From Mytilus californianus (Eukaryota > Mollusca > Bivalvia > Mytilida > Mytilidae): DNA of 64,000 nucleotides. Both the position numbers and the translations under genes were made by a program. Positions 11,901 through 20,596 of this stretch are shown piece by piece. The DNA is taken from assembly GCF_021869535.1 (NCBI RefSeq), contig NW_026262734.1, forward strand, positions 89,223,285 through 89,287,284, in the 5' to 3' direction. The notes beneath the pieces were generated by a model. That model saw only the letters and a list, made by a program, of their open reading frames with translations. It did not search any database and was not told the DNA's origin. The number at the start of each line of letters is the position of its first letter. The stretch's first letter is position 1.

Positions 11901-12612
11901 TTATTGATAATTGTAAATATTATATTGCTAGAATCAGCCAAAAAAACAGCACAAAAACTACCACCACCAAACACAAAAGGTGAAACCTACAACATACGCA
12001 AATGTTATCATAAACTTTTACAAAACGGCAGCAAGACAGATGCAGTGTCTGGTTGGTTGTTATACGCGTCCTATTATTATGTGACAAGACAGTACAATGC
12101 TACATTAAAACTTACGGATTATGTTCTATCAAAATATTTACCTGATATGATATCATTAGGCGTCAATAATACCAAAGATGAAGAAAGTTTCAATAGTTAC
12201 AAACTTTATGTACATTCTACAATGACATTGAATGCAAAGATGACAATATTCATTGTAGATGATGTCGAGTACTCACCGAACTCATCATTAATACCAGAAG
12301 AACTACAACTCGAGGTAAAAGCCCATACAATCAGCAGTTGTTATGTCTCAATGTCTTAGATTTCTATGTTATCATCATCTTGATGACATATCCAACAGAC
12401 GACAGGCATTACGTGATTTATAAATAACAGTAAACGCTGGACCGTTTACTTCCGAAGGCTCATTAGCTAATTCATTCACAATACTTGGAGTATGTAATGA
12501 GATATCAGGATATAAAGACGCAGCCTATCAGTTTTATGTTAAATCTTTGGAAGTTATAAAGTGTAAATGTTCGACGGCAGAAATACGGAAATTAAAGTTG
12601 TTTGACGTCTAG
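8935..12612 (+). pseudogene. MAB21 / cGAS-like nucleotidyltransferase family pseudogene, copy 1
   Basis: Two-exon structure: exon 1 8935-9265 ends at a GTAAT donor and exon 2 starts at 10639 after TTTTATAG; the join is phase 1. Exon 2 carries the nucleotidyltransferase core 'SLAEGLDLPGSDKDIMYVD', then 'RTTFVMETD', 'HGPCLSN', 'WQWPPNFVID', 'CLLVPIGPK', 'LSFSVAEKVLIHSFNFTQ' and a TPR-like C-terminus ('ILGVCNEISGYKDAAYQ'). This is the MAB21/cGAS-like receptor fold expanded in bivalves, whose members may make cyclic dinucleotides on sensing nucleic acid. Breaks: TAA 9073-9075, a 2-nt insertion near 10760, TGA 11207-11209, TAA 11516-11518, a frameshift in the A-run near 11940 and a small deletion near 12330. 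The Gly before the Ser of the GS motif is Arg (SSRSLAEG). Ends at TAG 12610-12612. Confidence 0.8.
9840..10125. repeat. intronic region dense in GTAAACGC / CGCGTTTA motifs
   Basis: Within the intron of MAB21 copy 1 there are about a dozen occurrences of AAACGCG-, CGTTTAC- or GTTAACG-like words in both orientations. This local composition is quite unlike the AT-rich surroundings. The corresponding intron of copy 2 lacks it, so it is probably a small insertion (MITE-like) in copy 1. Confidence 0.5.
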
Positions 12613-12879
12613 TATACATTTTCGAATGTCATGTCTAACTTCAATTATTTAGCCTTTGTCGTAATAGTTTTGACGTGTTATCGAGTTTTTTTTATCTTAG
12701 AAATTCATTTATATTCTTTTATCAATCATTATAAAATACAATGAACTTTTAATATACAGAAAACTAATTAACTACATGCTTTCAACCTTATCCCCGACGA
12801 AAGTTAATTTTGTACCATTTCAAAACAAGTGTTAAATCTTACGACCCAATGAAATCAACTTGTCATATTTGTACATAAA

Positions 12880-13475
12880 ATGAACTTATCTTGGCATTGC
12901 ACAATGTCGTAGTTTTTCTCTGACTTTTAATGACGTCCTTACACTAATTCCGTTGGATGTGTACTGATTGATATTTTTGTCTTAGATACATGATTGTTTT
13001 ATTAGTTATTATTGGCTTTGGACTAGCTGTCAGTAACTGCGAGTACTCTCAGATCTGTACTTTTTTTGTTGTGGGGATGTATAAACTCCATTCCAGGTCC
13101 GGTCTGTTTTTGTAATGCTTTTTTCTGCTTTGTATTGATTTGATGAGTCTAGCTTTTTCCAACTGCTTTTTCTAGTTTGTTCCTATGTTCTATTGTTACG
13201 CTACTCTCCTAGTATAGGGGGAAGGTTTGTTGCCATCAAACTAGATTCAACACCTCTGCATTCTGTATGTGCCTGTCCCAAGTCAGGAGCCTTGACCTCA
13301 GTAGCTCTCGTTTATTGCTATACTTCGGATTTGTTTTTCGTTCATTTTTTGGTACATAAATCCGACCGTTTGTTTTTTGGTTTGAATGTTTTACTTTTGT
13401 CATTTTGAGGCATTTTATAGCTGACTATGCGGTATGGGTTTTGCTCATTGTCGAAGGACGTACAGTGACACAATG
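12880..13475 (+). repeat. Naiad 3' tail with SECIS-like fold
   Basis: Sense strand is plus. A SECIS-like fold (12922-12981) is followed by 'gctttggactagctgtcag', 'taactgcgagtactctcag', a purine-rich 'aggggg-aaggtttg' block, 'cctgtcccaagtcaggagcc' and 'tagctgactatgcggtatgg'. No RT coding sequence is upstream, so it is a heavily 5'-truncated insertion, as is usual for target-primed retroelements. The orthologous insertion lies at 35690-36375 in duplication copy 2, so it predates the duplication. Confidence 0.7.
12922..12981 (+). promoter_or_regulatory. SECIS-like RNA fold
   Basis: ATGA at 12930-12933, AA 12 nt later, TACAC pairing with GTGTA in helix II, TGAT at 12969-12972, and flanking GAC/GTC for helix I. 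Same order and spacing as at 1594-1651 (minus strand) and 44045-44109. Confidence 0.45.
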
Positions 13476-14745
13476 AAATGATAAAACATACTAATGTTGT
13501 CACACACTACATAATGAAAGGAAATAAAATACTTATGATGGCATACATGACATAATGATGTTAAACAACATACTAGTGATAATATAAACGACTCAATGAC
13601 ATGATAGAAAATACGAATGATGATATTAACGACATAATTACATGATACATAGTACTAATGATGACGTTTATGACACAATGAAACGATAAAAGATACAAAT
13701 ATTGTCATACATGACATGATGTAATACAAAATACTGTCTAGTGATAATATGAACGACTCAATGAAATTATATACGATACTATTGATGACAAAATTAACTA
13801 AATGACAAGAAATAAACAAACTTATGTTGATATAACGATTCAATAACACGATACACAATGATAATGTTGATACAAATGACAAATGACATGATACAAAATA
13901 CAAATGAAAACATAAACAACACAACAAAATGATATACAAATATTAATGATAACCTAAACAACAAAATCAAATTTTACAGAAATATTAACCATGACGTATA
14001 TAAAGGCTACAATAGTATACCGCTGTTCAATACTATAGTCGTAATTCGATTGAGCAAATCTAATCCGTGTAACTAAATTGAGGGACACACTTCAACTATA
14101 AGACGAAAACAACGGAACAATATAAACACGGAACTCCAACAAAAGCAAACGCTAACATTAATAGAATGGACTGTAGATAACAAATGCCATATTCCTGACT
14201 TGGTACATGACATGTTCATAAAAAAAAAAAGACACAATGACATGATACACAATACAAATGATGATCAAAACGACACAATTAAATGATACAACATACTATT
14301 GATGACATGATTCACAATACGAATGATGACATAAACGACATAATGACATGATGCAAAATACTTATGAGGACATAAATGACACAATTACGTAATACAAATA
14401 CTAATGATGACATTGAATACAATATGATACACAATACTAAAAATGACATTCCCTTATATCGAAATGACATGATATAAAATACTTATGATGACATATTCGA
14501 CACAATGAAATGATGAAAAATACTAATAATAACAAAATCAACATAGTGACATGATGCAAAATACTAATGAGAAAATAAATTACATAATGAAATGATAAGA
14601 AAATGCAAATTATGATGTCATACATGACATAATAATGTTATACAACATACTAGTGATGACATAGATGACTCAATGAAATTTTATAAGATACTATAAATGA
14701 TAAAATCGACAAAATGGCATGACACAAAAAACATTTTTCGCAGAT
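13455..14745. repeat. ~41-bp minisatellite array (duplication copy 1)
   Basis: Degenerate tandem units of the 'atgatgacataaacgacaca' + 'atgaaatgatacaaaatac' type, interrupted about 13980-14220 by unrelated sequence. All minus-strand open frames here (13655-13939, 14437-14625) are translations of the array and not genes. Confidence 0.8.
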
Positions 14746-15045
14746 TTTTACGTTACAGATGGGATGCCGTACACAGACGATTTATTAAAGGCAGGCAATA
14801 TAAGTTTATTCACGCTTTGCATTCAAATATAAAAATAAACAGATGATGTAATAATTATGAATTTGGTAAGTATCTATGAATAAGAAATAAAATATATATA
14901 TAATTTTTCAATCCTCCGAAGATATAGGAACAAAAAGATCTCTAGTTGTTGTTTCTGAAAAAAAAGTTTTTTTTTTGTCGTTTGCTATTGCCGGAAAATA
15001 TGCGCAAATATTCTTATTTCATTGTTCCGTGATCTTCGATACATT
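14746..15045. other. intergenic, nothing recognised
   Basis: AT-rich spacer between the minisatellite and the left end of the YR retrotransposon. No target-site duplication is expected for this element class, and none is seen. Confidence 0.4.
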
Positions 15046-15332
15046 TATTTAATAATAGTACGGAAGCACATGTATATGTTTTGGTAAAACACGTGTGTTT
15101 GTTTACATCAACACATGTTTTTAGAATACCTGTAATGTTTACAATGTATTCCATTGAATGAAATTCGTCGCATTGCGAATTTAAAACAGGTATTATATGT
15201 ATCGTATGATTTTGGCTCGTGTTTCTCGTGCTTGCTGTTTGATATAAATTAAATGTAATTTATAATGTTATTATTCGAAGTTCTGCCTTACGCTGAGTAG
15301 CATACTCCGTACTACTGCCTTGCCTGTATTAA
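15046..15332 (+). repeat. YR retrotransposon repeat A1
   Basis: 287 bp, near-identical to A2 (19503-19787, 285 bp). The only length change I see is a GT loss in 'gtgtttgttt'. A1 stops 2 bp before the gag ATG at 15335, so it also serves as the leader and probable promoter. Confidence 0.9.
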
Positions 15333-15334
15333 CC

Positions 15335-16115
15335 ATGACAGACCACCGTTCCGAAGACGAAGACGAATTACTACTACACGAGTCTACAACTCCTGTCGTT
15401 CTTAACAGAGAAGCTGCATTTCCTAGTTTGCCTATACCAGTACCGTCGACAGCAACCCAGCAAACAGCGCCACAGCAACAAATAAGTGACAGCACTTTTC
15501 AACTGTTTACGTCGTACTTCGATTCTAAAATATCTGCATTGAAGAACGAGTTAGTGTCGGGCAACGACTCCTTAGCCACTAAGTTGAAAAAGGAAGCGTC
15601 CGTGAAACTAAAGAGTGAAGGTTATCAAATCCAATTTTCTTTCAATTCCGAAGTCCTTGCTGACCTACATAAGCTGCAAAAAACGTTTTACTAAGGAAGA
15701 TTTTGTTTCTATAAATTTAATTTCTGGACTTATCTTAAAGTTGAACAAAAGAAATAAGCTCATCAGAATAGCCGATAAATCTCTTGCTTGTTGGACCACA
15801 GTTTGCGAGTACGAGAGTGACGAAATAGCATCAGATTCAGATGACGAGAAAAGACTCCGACAGGGTGAAAGCAGAGCTCTCAAAACCATCAAGGAGAAGA
15901 AAAGTCGTACTAAACCTTACGCTAAGCCTTCAGCTACTGTTTCCAGACCTCCTACTAATACTGCAGATATGCCTCTTCAACAGTACAACCAGCCGCCCTT
16001 TCAGAGGAACAGTCGCCGAGAGGCGACTTCCTATGACATGTGTTATGAATGCCACCAATTTGGACACTGGAGGACAAACTGTCCCAATAGAAGCAGCAAG
16101 CAATTTACACAATAG
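15335..16115 (+). pseudogene. gag-like ORF1 of YR retrotransposon (frameshifted)
   Basis: Starts at ATG 15335, directly after repeat A1. An acidic N-terminus is followed by a Q-rich stretch. The frame breaks at 15692-15694, where an A-run near 15680 has changed length, and resumes in the +1-related frame to 16115. The C-terminal part is basic and carries a CCHC zinc knuckle, CYECHQFGHWRTNC, at 16041-16082 (C-x2-C-x4-H-x4-C), which binds RNA in Gag-like proteins. The protein would package element RNA in the cytoplasm. The ancestral frame relation to RT is unclear because of the damage. Confidence 0.8.
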
Positions 16116-16170
16116 AACAACCCAGCAACATTAGATAAAAGATAAGTATCTTAATTTAGTAGATGAATAT

Positions 16171-17288
16171 TTGTTGCATGGGCACATGAATATACTTTTC
16201 GAACATGTTAAGTATTTTGATAAAGTTGATTTTTCCAATTTCGCCAAAGGCGTCAAAAGTAGTTTATCTAAAAATGTAGCTTTTTGGGAGCACATTGGAG
16301 CAAGCAAATTTATAATTAGTACTATAAAATCAGGTTATATGATTCCTTTTGTGAGTTTACCACCTCCTATGAAATTCCGCAATAATAAATCTGCAGTGGA
16401 TAATACTGATTTTGTAAACGAAGCTGTTCTCGAACTTTCGAAAAACGGATGCGTACACGAAGTACCATTCCAGCCTTTTGTAGTAAATCCATTAAGTGTT
16501 GCCATTGAAAAGTCTGGGAAAAAGAGATTGATATTAGATCTATCTGAATTGAATTTATACGTTTTGAAAAATAAAATAAAATTCGAAGATTGGAAAGTTG
16601 CTCAACAATTTTTTAAGAAAGATATATACCTAATTAAATTTGATTTAAAATCTGGATACTTTCATTTGGACATCTGCAAAGAGCAACATACATATTTAGG
16701 GTTCTCTTGGAACGGAATGTTTTATTGTTTTTCATTTTTAGCTTTTGGTTTGAGTTCAGCGCCTTACATTTTTACAAAATGTTTACGACCTATGGTTAAA
16801 CTTGCGTGAAAACGGTGTAGATATAATGCTTTATCTAGATGATGGTTTGGGTATGTCAGAAGGGTTTTTTAGAATGTCAAAATATATCTGAATTCGTAAA
16901 GTCCTCATTAGAATTAGCTGGATTTTTGATAAATGAACAAAAATCTATTTTTGATCCAGTTCAATGCTTGGAATGGCTCGGATTAATATGGGATTCGAAA
17001 ATCTTTAGTTTAGCAGTGTCTGAACGTAGATTAAATGATGCAAAAGAATCGCTTGACAATATTTTGAATAAATTTCCCATTATAAGTGCTCGTCAGTTAG
17101 CACAATTCACAGGTAGAATTATTTCTATGTCTCCAGTTATGGGCAATGTCACAAGCCTAATGACAAGGCATTTATATTTTGCAATTGAGAACAGAAAATC
17201 ATGGGATGATAATTTAAATATTGCTTACACTGAGTGTGTATTAGCAGAGTTGAGATTTTGGTCAGACAGTTTGACAAATCTTAATTAG
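16171..17288 (+). pseudogene. reverse transcriptase of YR retrotransposon (two frameshifts)
   Basis: DIRS-type RT. The first frame (to 16809) contains 'KKRLILDLSELN', 'LIKFDLKSGYFHLDI' (catalytic Asp of motif A) and 'FGLSSAPYIFTK' (motif B). A frameshift near 16795 moves to the frame with the YLDD box at 16832-16843, and a second at the T-run near 16866 leads to the frame running to 17288 ('LEWLGLIWDS', 'ARQLAQFTGRIISM'). An in-frame TAG at 17286-17288 separates it from RNase H. The enzyme would copy element RNA to DNA, but this copy cannot make it intact. Confidence 0.88.
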
Positions 17289-17297
17289 AAGAATTTT

Positions 17298-18090
17298 GTG
17301 AATGACACCTTACCAGACATAGTGGTGTATTCAGATGCTAGTAATGTAGCCGCAGGTGCTTTTACTGTAGAGTTGAATGAAAAAGTTTTTCATTCCACAT
17401 GGAGCGAATATGAGAAAAACATGAGTTCGACCTGGCAAGAATTAAGGGCTATTCAATTAGCTTTGTATTCATTTAAATCTGTTTTAAAAAACAGTACTGT
17501 CAAATGGCACACCGATAATCAAAACTGTGTGAAAATAATCAATAGAGGTAGCACCAAGATGCATTTACAGTGTTCTGCATATGACATTTTTAAATTTTGT
17601 TCGAAGGAAGGAGTCATTGTACATCCAATATGGGTACCTAGATCAGAAAATTGTAGAGCTGATTGTTTGTCTAAAAAGATAGATATAGATGACTGGCAAA
17701 AGAGTTTTTTGAATTCATGGATAATTTATGGGGTCCTTATACTGTTGATAGATTTGCCAACTTTGCTAATACAAAATTGAAGCGATTTAATTCAAAATTT
17801 TGGAATCCCGGGAGTGAAGCTATTGATGCTTTTCATAAAATTGGAAAAATGAAAATAATTGGATAGTCCCTCCAATTGATTTAGTTACTAAAAGTATAAA
17901 TCATTTAGTACTCTGTAAAGCCGAAGGTACCCTGATAGTACCAAAATGGCCGTCTTCATCGTTTTGGACTTTATTATTTAGAAGAAACATGGAATTTCGT
18001 CATTATGTATTGAAAGTAATTGAATTTTCCAGTGAACAACGCATATTTCTTCAAGGGAACAACAAGCATTCCATTTTTGGCTCTTAGAAT
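17298..18090 (+). pseudogene. RNase H plus DIRS methyltransferase-like segment
   Basis: Same frame as the preceding RT. RNase H features are 'VVYSDASNVAAGAF' (first Asp), 'SSTWQELRAIQLAL' (Glu) and 'KWHTDNQN' (Asp). The 17298 frame closes at 17780. A shifted frame continues with 'LWGPYTVDRFANFAN', 'FNSKFWNPGSEAIDAF' and, after another shift near 17850, 'GTLIVPKWPSSSFW'. These are the conserved blocks found after RNase H in DIRS/PAT elements and annotated there as a DNA adenine methyltransferase-like domain. RNase H degrades the RNA template; the role of the second domain is not known. Confidence 0.82.
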
Positions 18091-18249
18091 TTGAATTCTG
18101 ATATTTTAGCTGTTAGGCTAAGAACAATGTAGATAACTGTTTTTGTATTACTGTGACATAGACATGAAACATGTTTACAAGGCTATAGAAATGATAGCGA
18201 GGTCTTTTTTAGAAATCTGACAAGGCTATAGTACGGAGCAAGGTCAGTA

Positions 18250-19341
18250 ATGATTATATTTTTAACGCATTTGTCATGTATTATATACTTTTTTATTTAC
18301 TATCTGTTTGAATTTTTACATTTTTCAGATATTTTCAGCGTTGGCAGGTGGTCATCAGAAATTCTTTCACCACACCAGCCATTACAAAATTTAGCAAAGT
18401 GTCTTCCAGAATTTTGTCTTCACTCTAGAGCTGAAAGCACTCGGAAGAAGTACAGGTACGCCTTTAACAATTTTTGTAGATGGTGTAATTCATTTAATCT
18501 TAATTCTTTACCAGCATCAGACTATGATGTTTCGTTATACCTGATTCATTTATGTTAAAAACACAAATCCGCATCTATAGTTGAAGGAGCTTACTATGCA
18601 ATTAGTTGGTCACATAAACTAGCTGGATTTGCCGATCCTTGTAATTCTTTTTTATGTACATCTATTAAAGAAGGAGTTCATAGGTCAATCGGGCATTACA
18701 TTGTAAAAAAGAAAGAGCCTACTGCACCTGAAATTCTGTACCAGATTGTACAAAAATACGGTAACAAATTCAGTACTTTAAATCATAGAAGAATCGCCTG
18801 TATGTGTCTCATAAGTTAAGCAGGAATTTTAAGATTTTCCGAACTTGTTAATTTGCAAAGATCTGATATACAGTTTTATCCTACTTATATGTCTCTATTT
18901 ATCAAAAAAAGTAAGACTGACCAACACAGTGAAGGTAGTAGAGTGTTGATTTCGAAGACTAGTTCTATAACATGTCCGGTATCTATGTTACACACATATT
19001 TATCACAAGCTAACATAGCAATCGATTCTAACGAATTCATTTTTAGAGCAGTAACTTTTCGTAAGAAAACAAACACTTTTGTTTTAAGAGGAATTACTCC
19101 TCTATCTTATACAAGGGCTAGATAGTTGTTGTTAGACGCTCTTAGATATTTAGGTCTAGAAAAATCTAATTTTGGTTTACACAGTTTGAGAGCAGGTGGT
19201 GCGACGGCTGCAGCCGCTGCTGGTATAAATGACAGGTTATTCAAGAAACATGGAAGATGGGCATCTGAAACTGCAAAAGATGGGTATGTTCAGGAAAACA
19301 TATCAGAAAAATTAACAGTTTCTAAAAACCTTGGCATATGA
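18250..19341 (+). pseudogene. tyrosine recombinase (phage-integrase type) of YR retrotransposon
   Basis: A single reading frame holds the whole protein but is cut by three in-frame stops: TAA 18556-18558, TAA 18817-18819 and TAG 19123-19125. The N-terminal SAM-like DNA-binding part reads 'RAESTRKKYRYAFNNFC'. The catalytic residues are all present: Arg at 18832 in 'GILRFSEL', His-x-x-Arg at 19180-19191 in 'HSLRAGGATAAAAAG', His/Trp in 'KKHGRWASE', and nucleophile Tyr at 19285-19287 in 'DGYV'. The enzyme would recombine circular element DNA into the genome without target-site duplication. No frameshift was found, unlike in the RT. The start is uncertain; the conserved part begins near 18340. 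Confidence 0.88.
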
Positions 19342-19383
19342 CCCCCCCTCCCCCCCCCCCCTTTTCTTTCTTTGTTACTTTCG

Positions 19384-19488
19384 AAAGTATGCTACCCTCA
19401 CAAGGAGAGCTCATTTCTGATACATGTGTTGAGTTTTATTGCATAAATAATTTATGTTCGTTTAAGTCTGGCGAATTAGAACATAAAT
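19384..19488 (+). repeat. YR retrotransposon repeat B1
   Basis: 105 bp, matching B2 at 19991-20095 with about three differences (for example 'cacaagg' against 'cacgtgg'). It follows the C-rich tract 19341-19364. Confidence 0.88.
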
Positions 19489-19502
19489 ATATGATATAAA
19501 TA

Positions 19503-19787
19503 TATTTAATAATAGTACGGAAGCACATGTATATGTTTTGGTAAAACACGTGTGTTTTTACATCAACACATGTTTTTAGAATACCTGTAATGTTTACAAT
19601 GTATTCCATTGGATGAAATTCGTCGCATTGCGAATTTAAAACAGGTATTCTATGTATCGTATGATTTTGGCCCGTGTTTCTCGTGCTTGCTGTTTGATAT
19701 AAATTAAACGTAATTTATAATGTTATTATTCGAAGTTCTGCCTTACGCTGAGTAGCATACTCCGTACTACTGCCTTGCCTGTATTAA
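19503..19787 (+). repeat. YR retrotransposon repeat A2
   Basis: Second copy of A1; begins 'tatttaataatagtacgg' and ends 'tgccttgcctgtattaa', exactly where A1 ends. Confidence 0.9.
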
Positions 19788-19990
19788 GCCCCCCACCATC
19801 ATCAAGACCATCTATTGTTTTTATGTGGAAAGTAATGTTTTACTTATAATGATTTATTTAAGTTGTATTTCTTGTTTTGTAGATTGGTGTATATTTGTAT
19901 GTATTAATGGTTGGCTGACTGAGAATAAGCCGTAATGTGCTTAAAATGAACTTTGAAAAGAACTGATTTATATTATACATTGGTTAATAA

Positions 19991-20095
19991 AAAGTATGCT
20001 ACCCTCACGTGGAGAGCTCATTTCTGATACATGTGTTGAGTTTTATTGCATAAATAATTTATGTTCGTTTAAGTCTGGCGAATTAGAACATAAAT
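19991..20095 (+). repeat. YR retrotransposon repeat B2 (right end of element)
   Basis: Second copy of B1. Similarity ends at 'acataaat' (20095), marking the right terminus. A 203-bp non-repeated spacer separates A2 and B2. Confidence 0.88.
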
Positions 20096-20596
20096 TTAGT
20101 TCACATTAGTGTTGAAAAAAAAAAAATTTTCAGACTGTTACACACCACTAAAAATTATAAAAACTGTTTATAAAAATAAGGGAAAACATGTCCGAATTTT
20201 TTTTCTATGGAACGCCGGTTTAACAAAAGAAATATAACAGTGAGCGTTATTAATTTCAATATGCATATTACAAGGGATAACAAGTGGTATACTATATTGC
20301 ATACGAAATGATTAGATGTAGAGAAACTTTTCAACAAATAAAAGAGGCCTTGTGTCTATGGAACACTGTTTTACCACACTTGCTGCATGTTTTATTTAAT
20401 TTAAAATACACGCAGTTTCAATCCTATGAAAACCAGCATACATATGTTAACGCAATATTACAGATACTTAACGGTAAAATATTTTAAAACAGTTATTACT
20501 AGTAATCAAACATTACTACCCTGAAATTTATATGAAATAAATGAAAATAAAATGTTAATTTTCCTGTAATAATTATAAATTTATTTTCATTTCAGG
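20096..20596. other. intergenic or intron; acceptor-like site at its end
   Basis: No gene is recognised. The last bases, 'tttattttcatttcag', look like a splice acceptor for the first block of the following pseudogene, so part of this may be an old intron. Confidence 0.4.

Larger units (their letters stand above)
5516..14745. repeat. segmental duplication, copy 1
   Basis: This region aligns collinearly with 23930-39779. The shared order is an intergenic block, a ~50-bp minisatellite, a 'caagtgttttacacttttg' block, an 'aattcagttggaagctctgtac' block, a two-exon MAB21-like gene, a Naiad 3' tail and a 41-bp minisatellite. Copies differ by many point changes and private insertions: 6252-6690 and about 7311-7885 here; 24997-30926 and 32790-33345 in copy 2. 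Confidence 0.75.
15046..20095 (+). mobile_element. PAT/Ngaro-type tyrosine-recombinase retrotransposon (DIRS order)
   Basis: The element has split direct repeats in the order A1 (15046-15332) - coding region - B1 (19384-19488) - A2 (19503-19787) - B2 (19991-20095). That is the signature of PAT-like and Ngaro elements, which integrate as circles via a tyrosine recombinase instead of an integrase. Gag with a zinc knuckle, RT with YLDD, RNase H, a DIRS-type methyltransferase-like segment and a YR domain follow in order. Presence of the methyltransferase-like segment favours PAT over Ngaro. Length is about 5.05 kb. Frameshifts and stops in every protein make this copy non-autonomous, but the ends look complete. 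Confidence 0.88.

Noticed and set aside
13655-14625. Minus-strand Cys/His/Ser-rich open frames
   Set aside because: They are translations of the minisatellite; similar frames occur in every array of the unit.
15271-15495. Minus-strand Ser-rich frame overlapping gag
   Set aside because: Antisense shadow of the acidic gag N-terminus.
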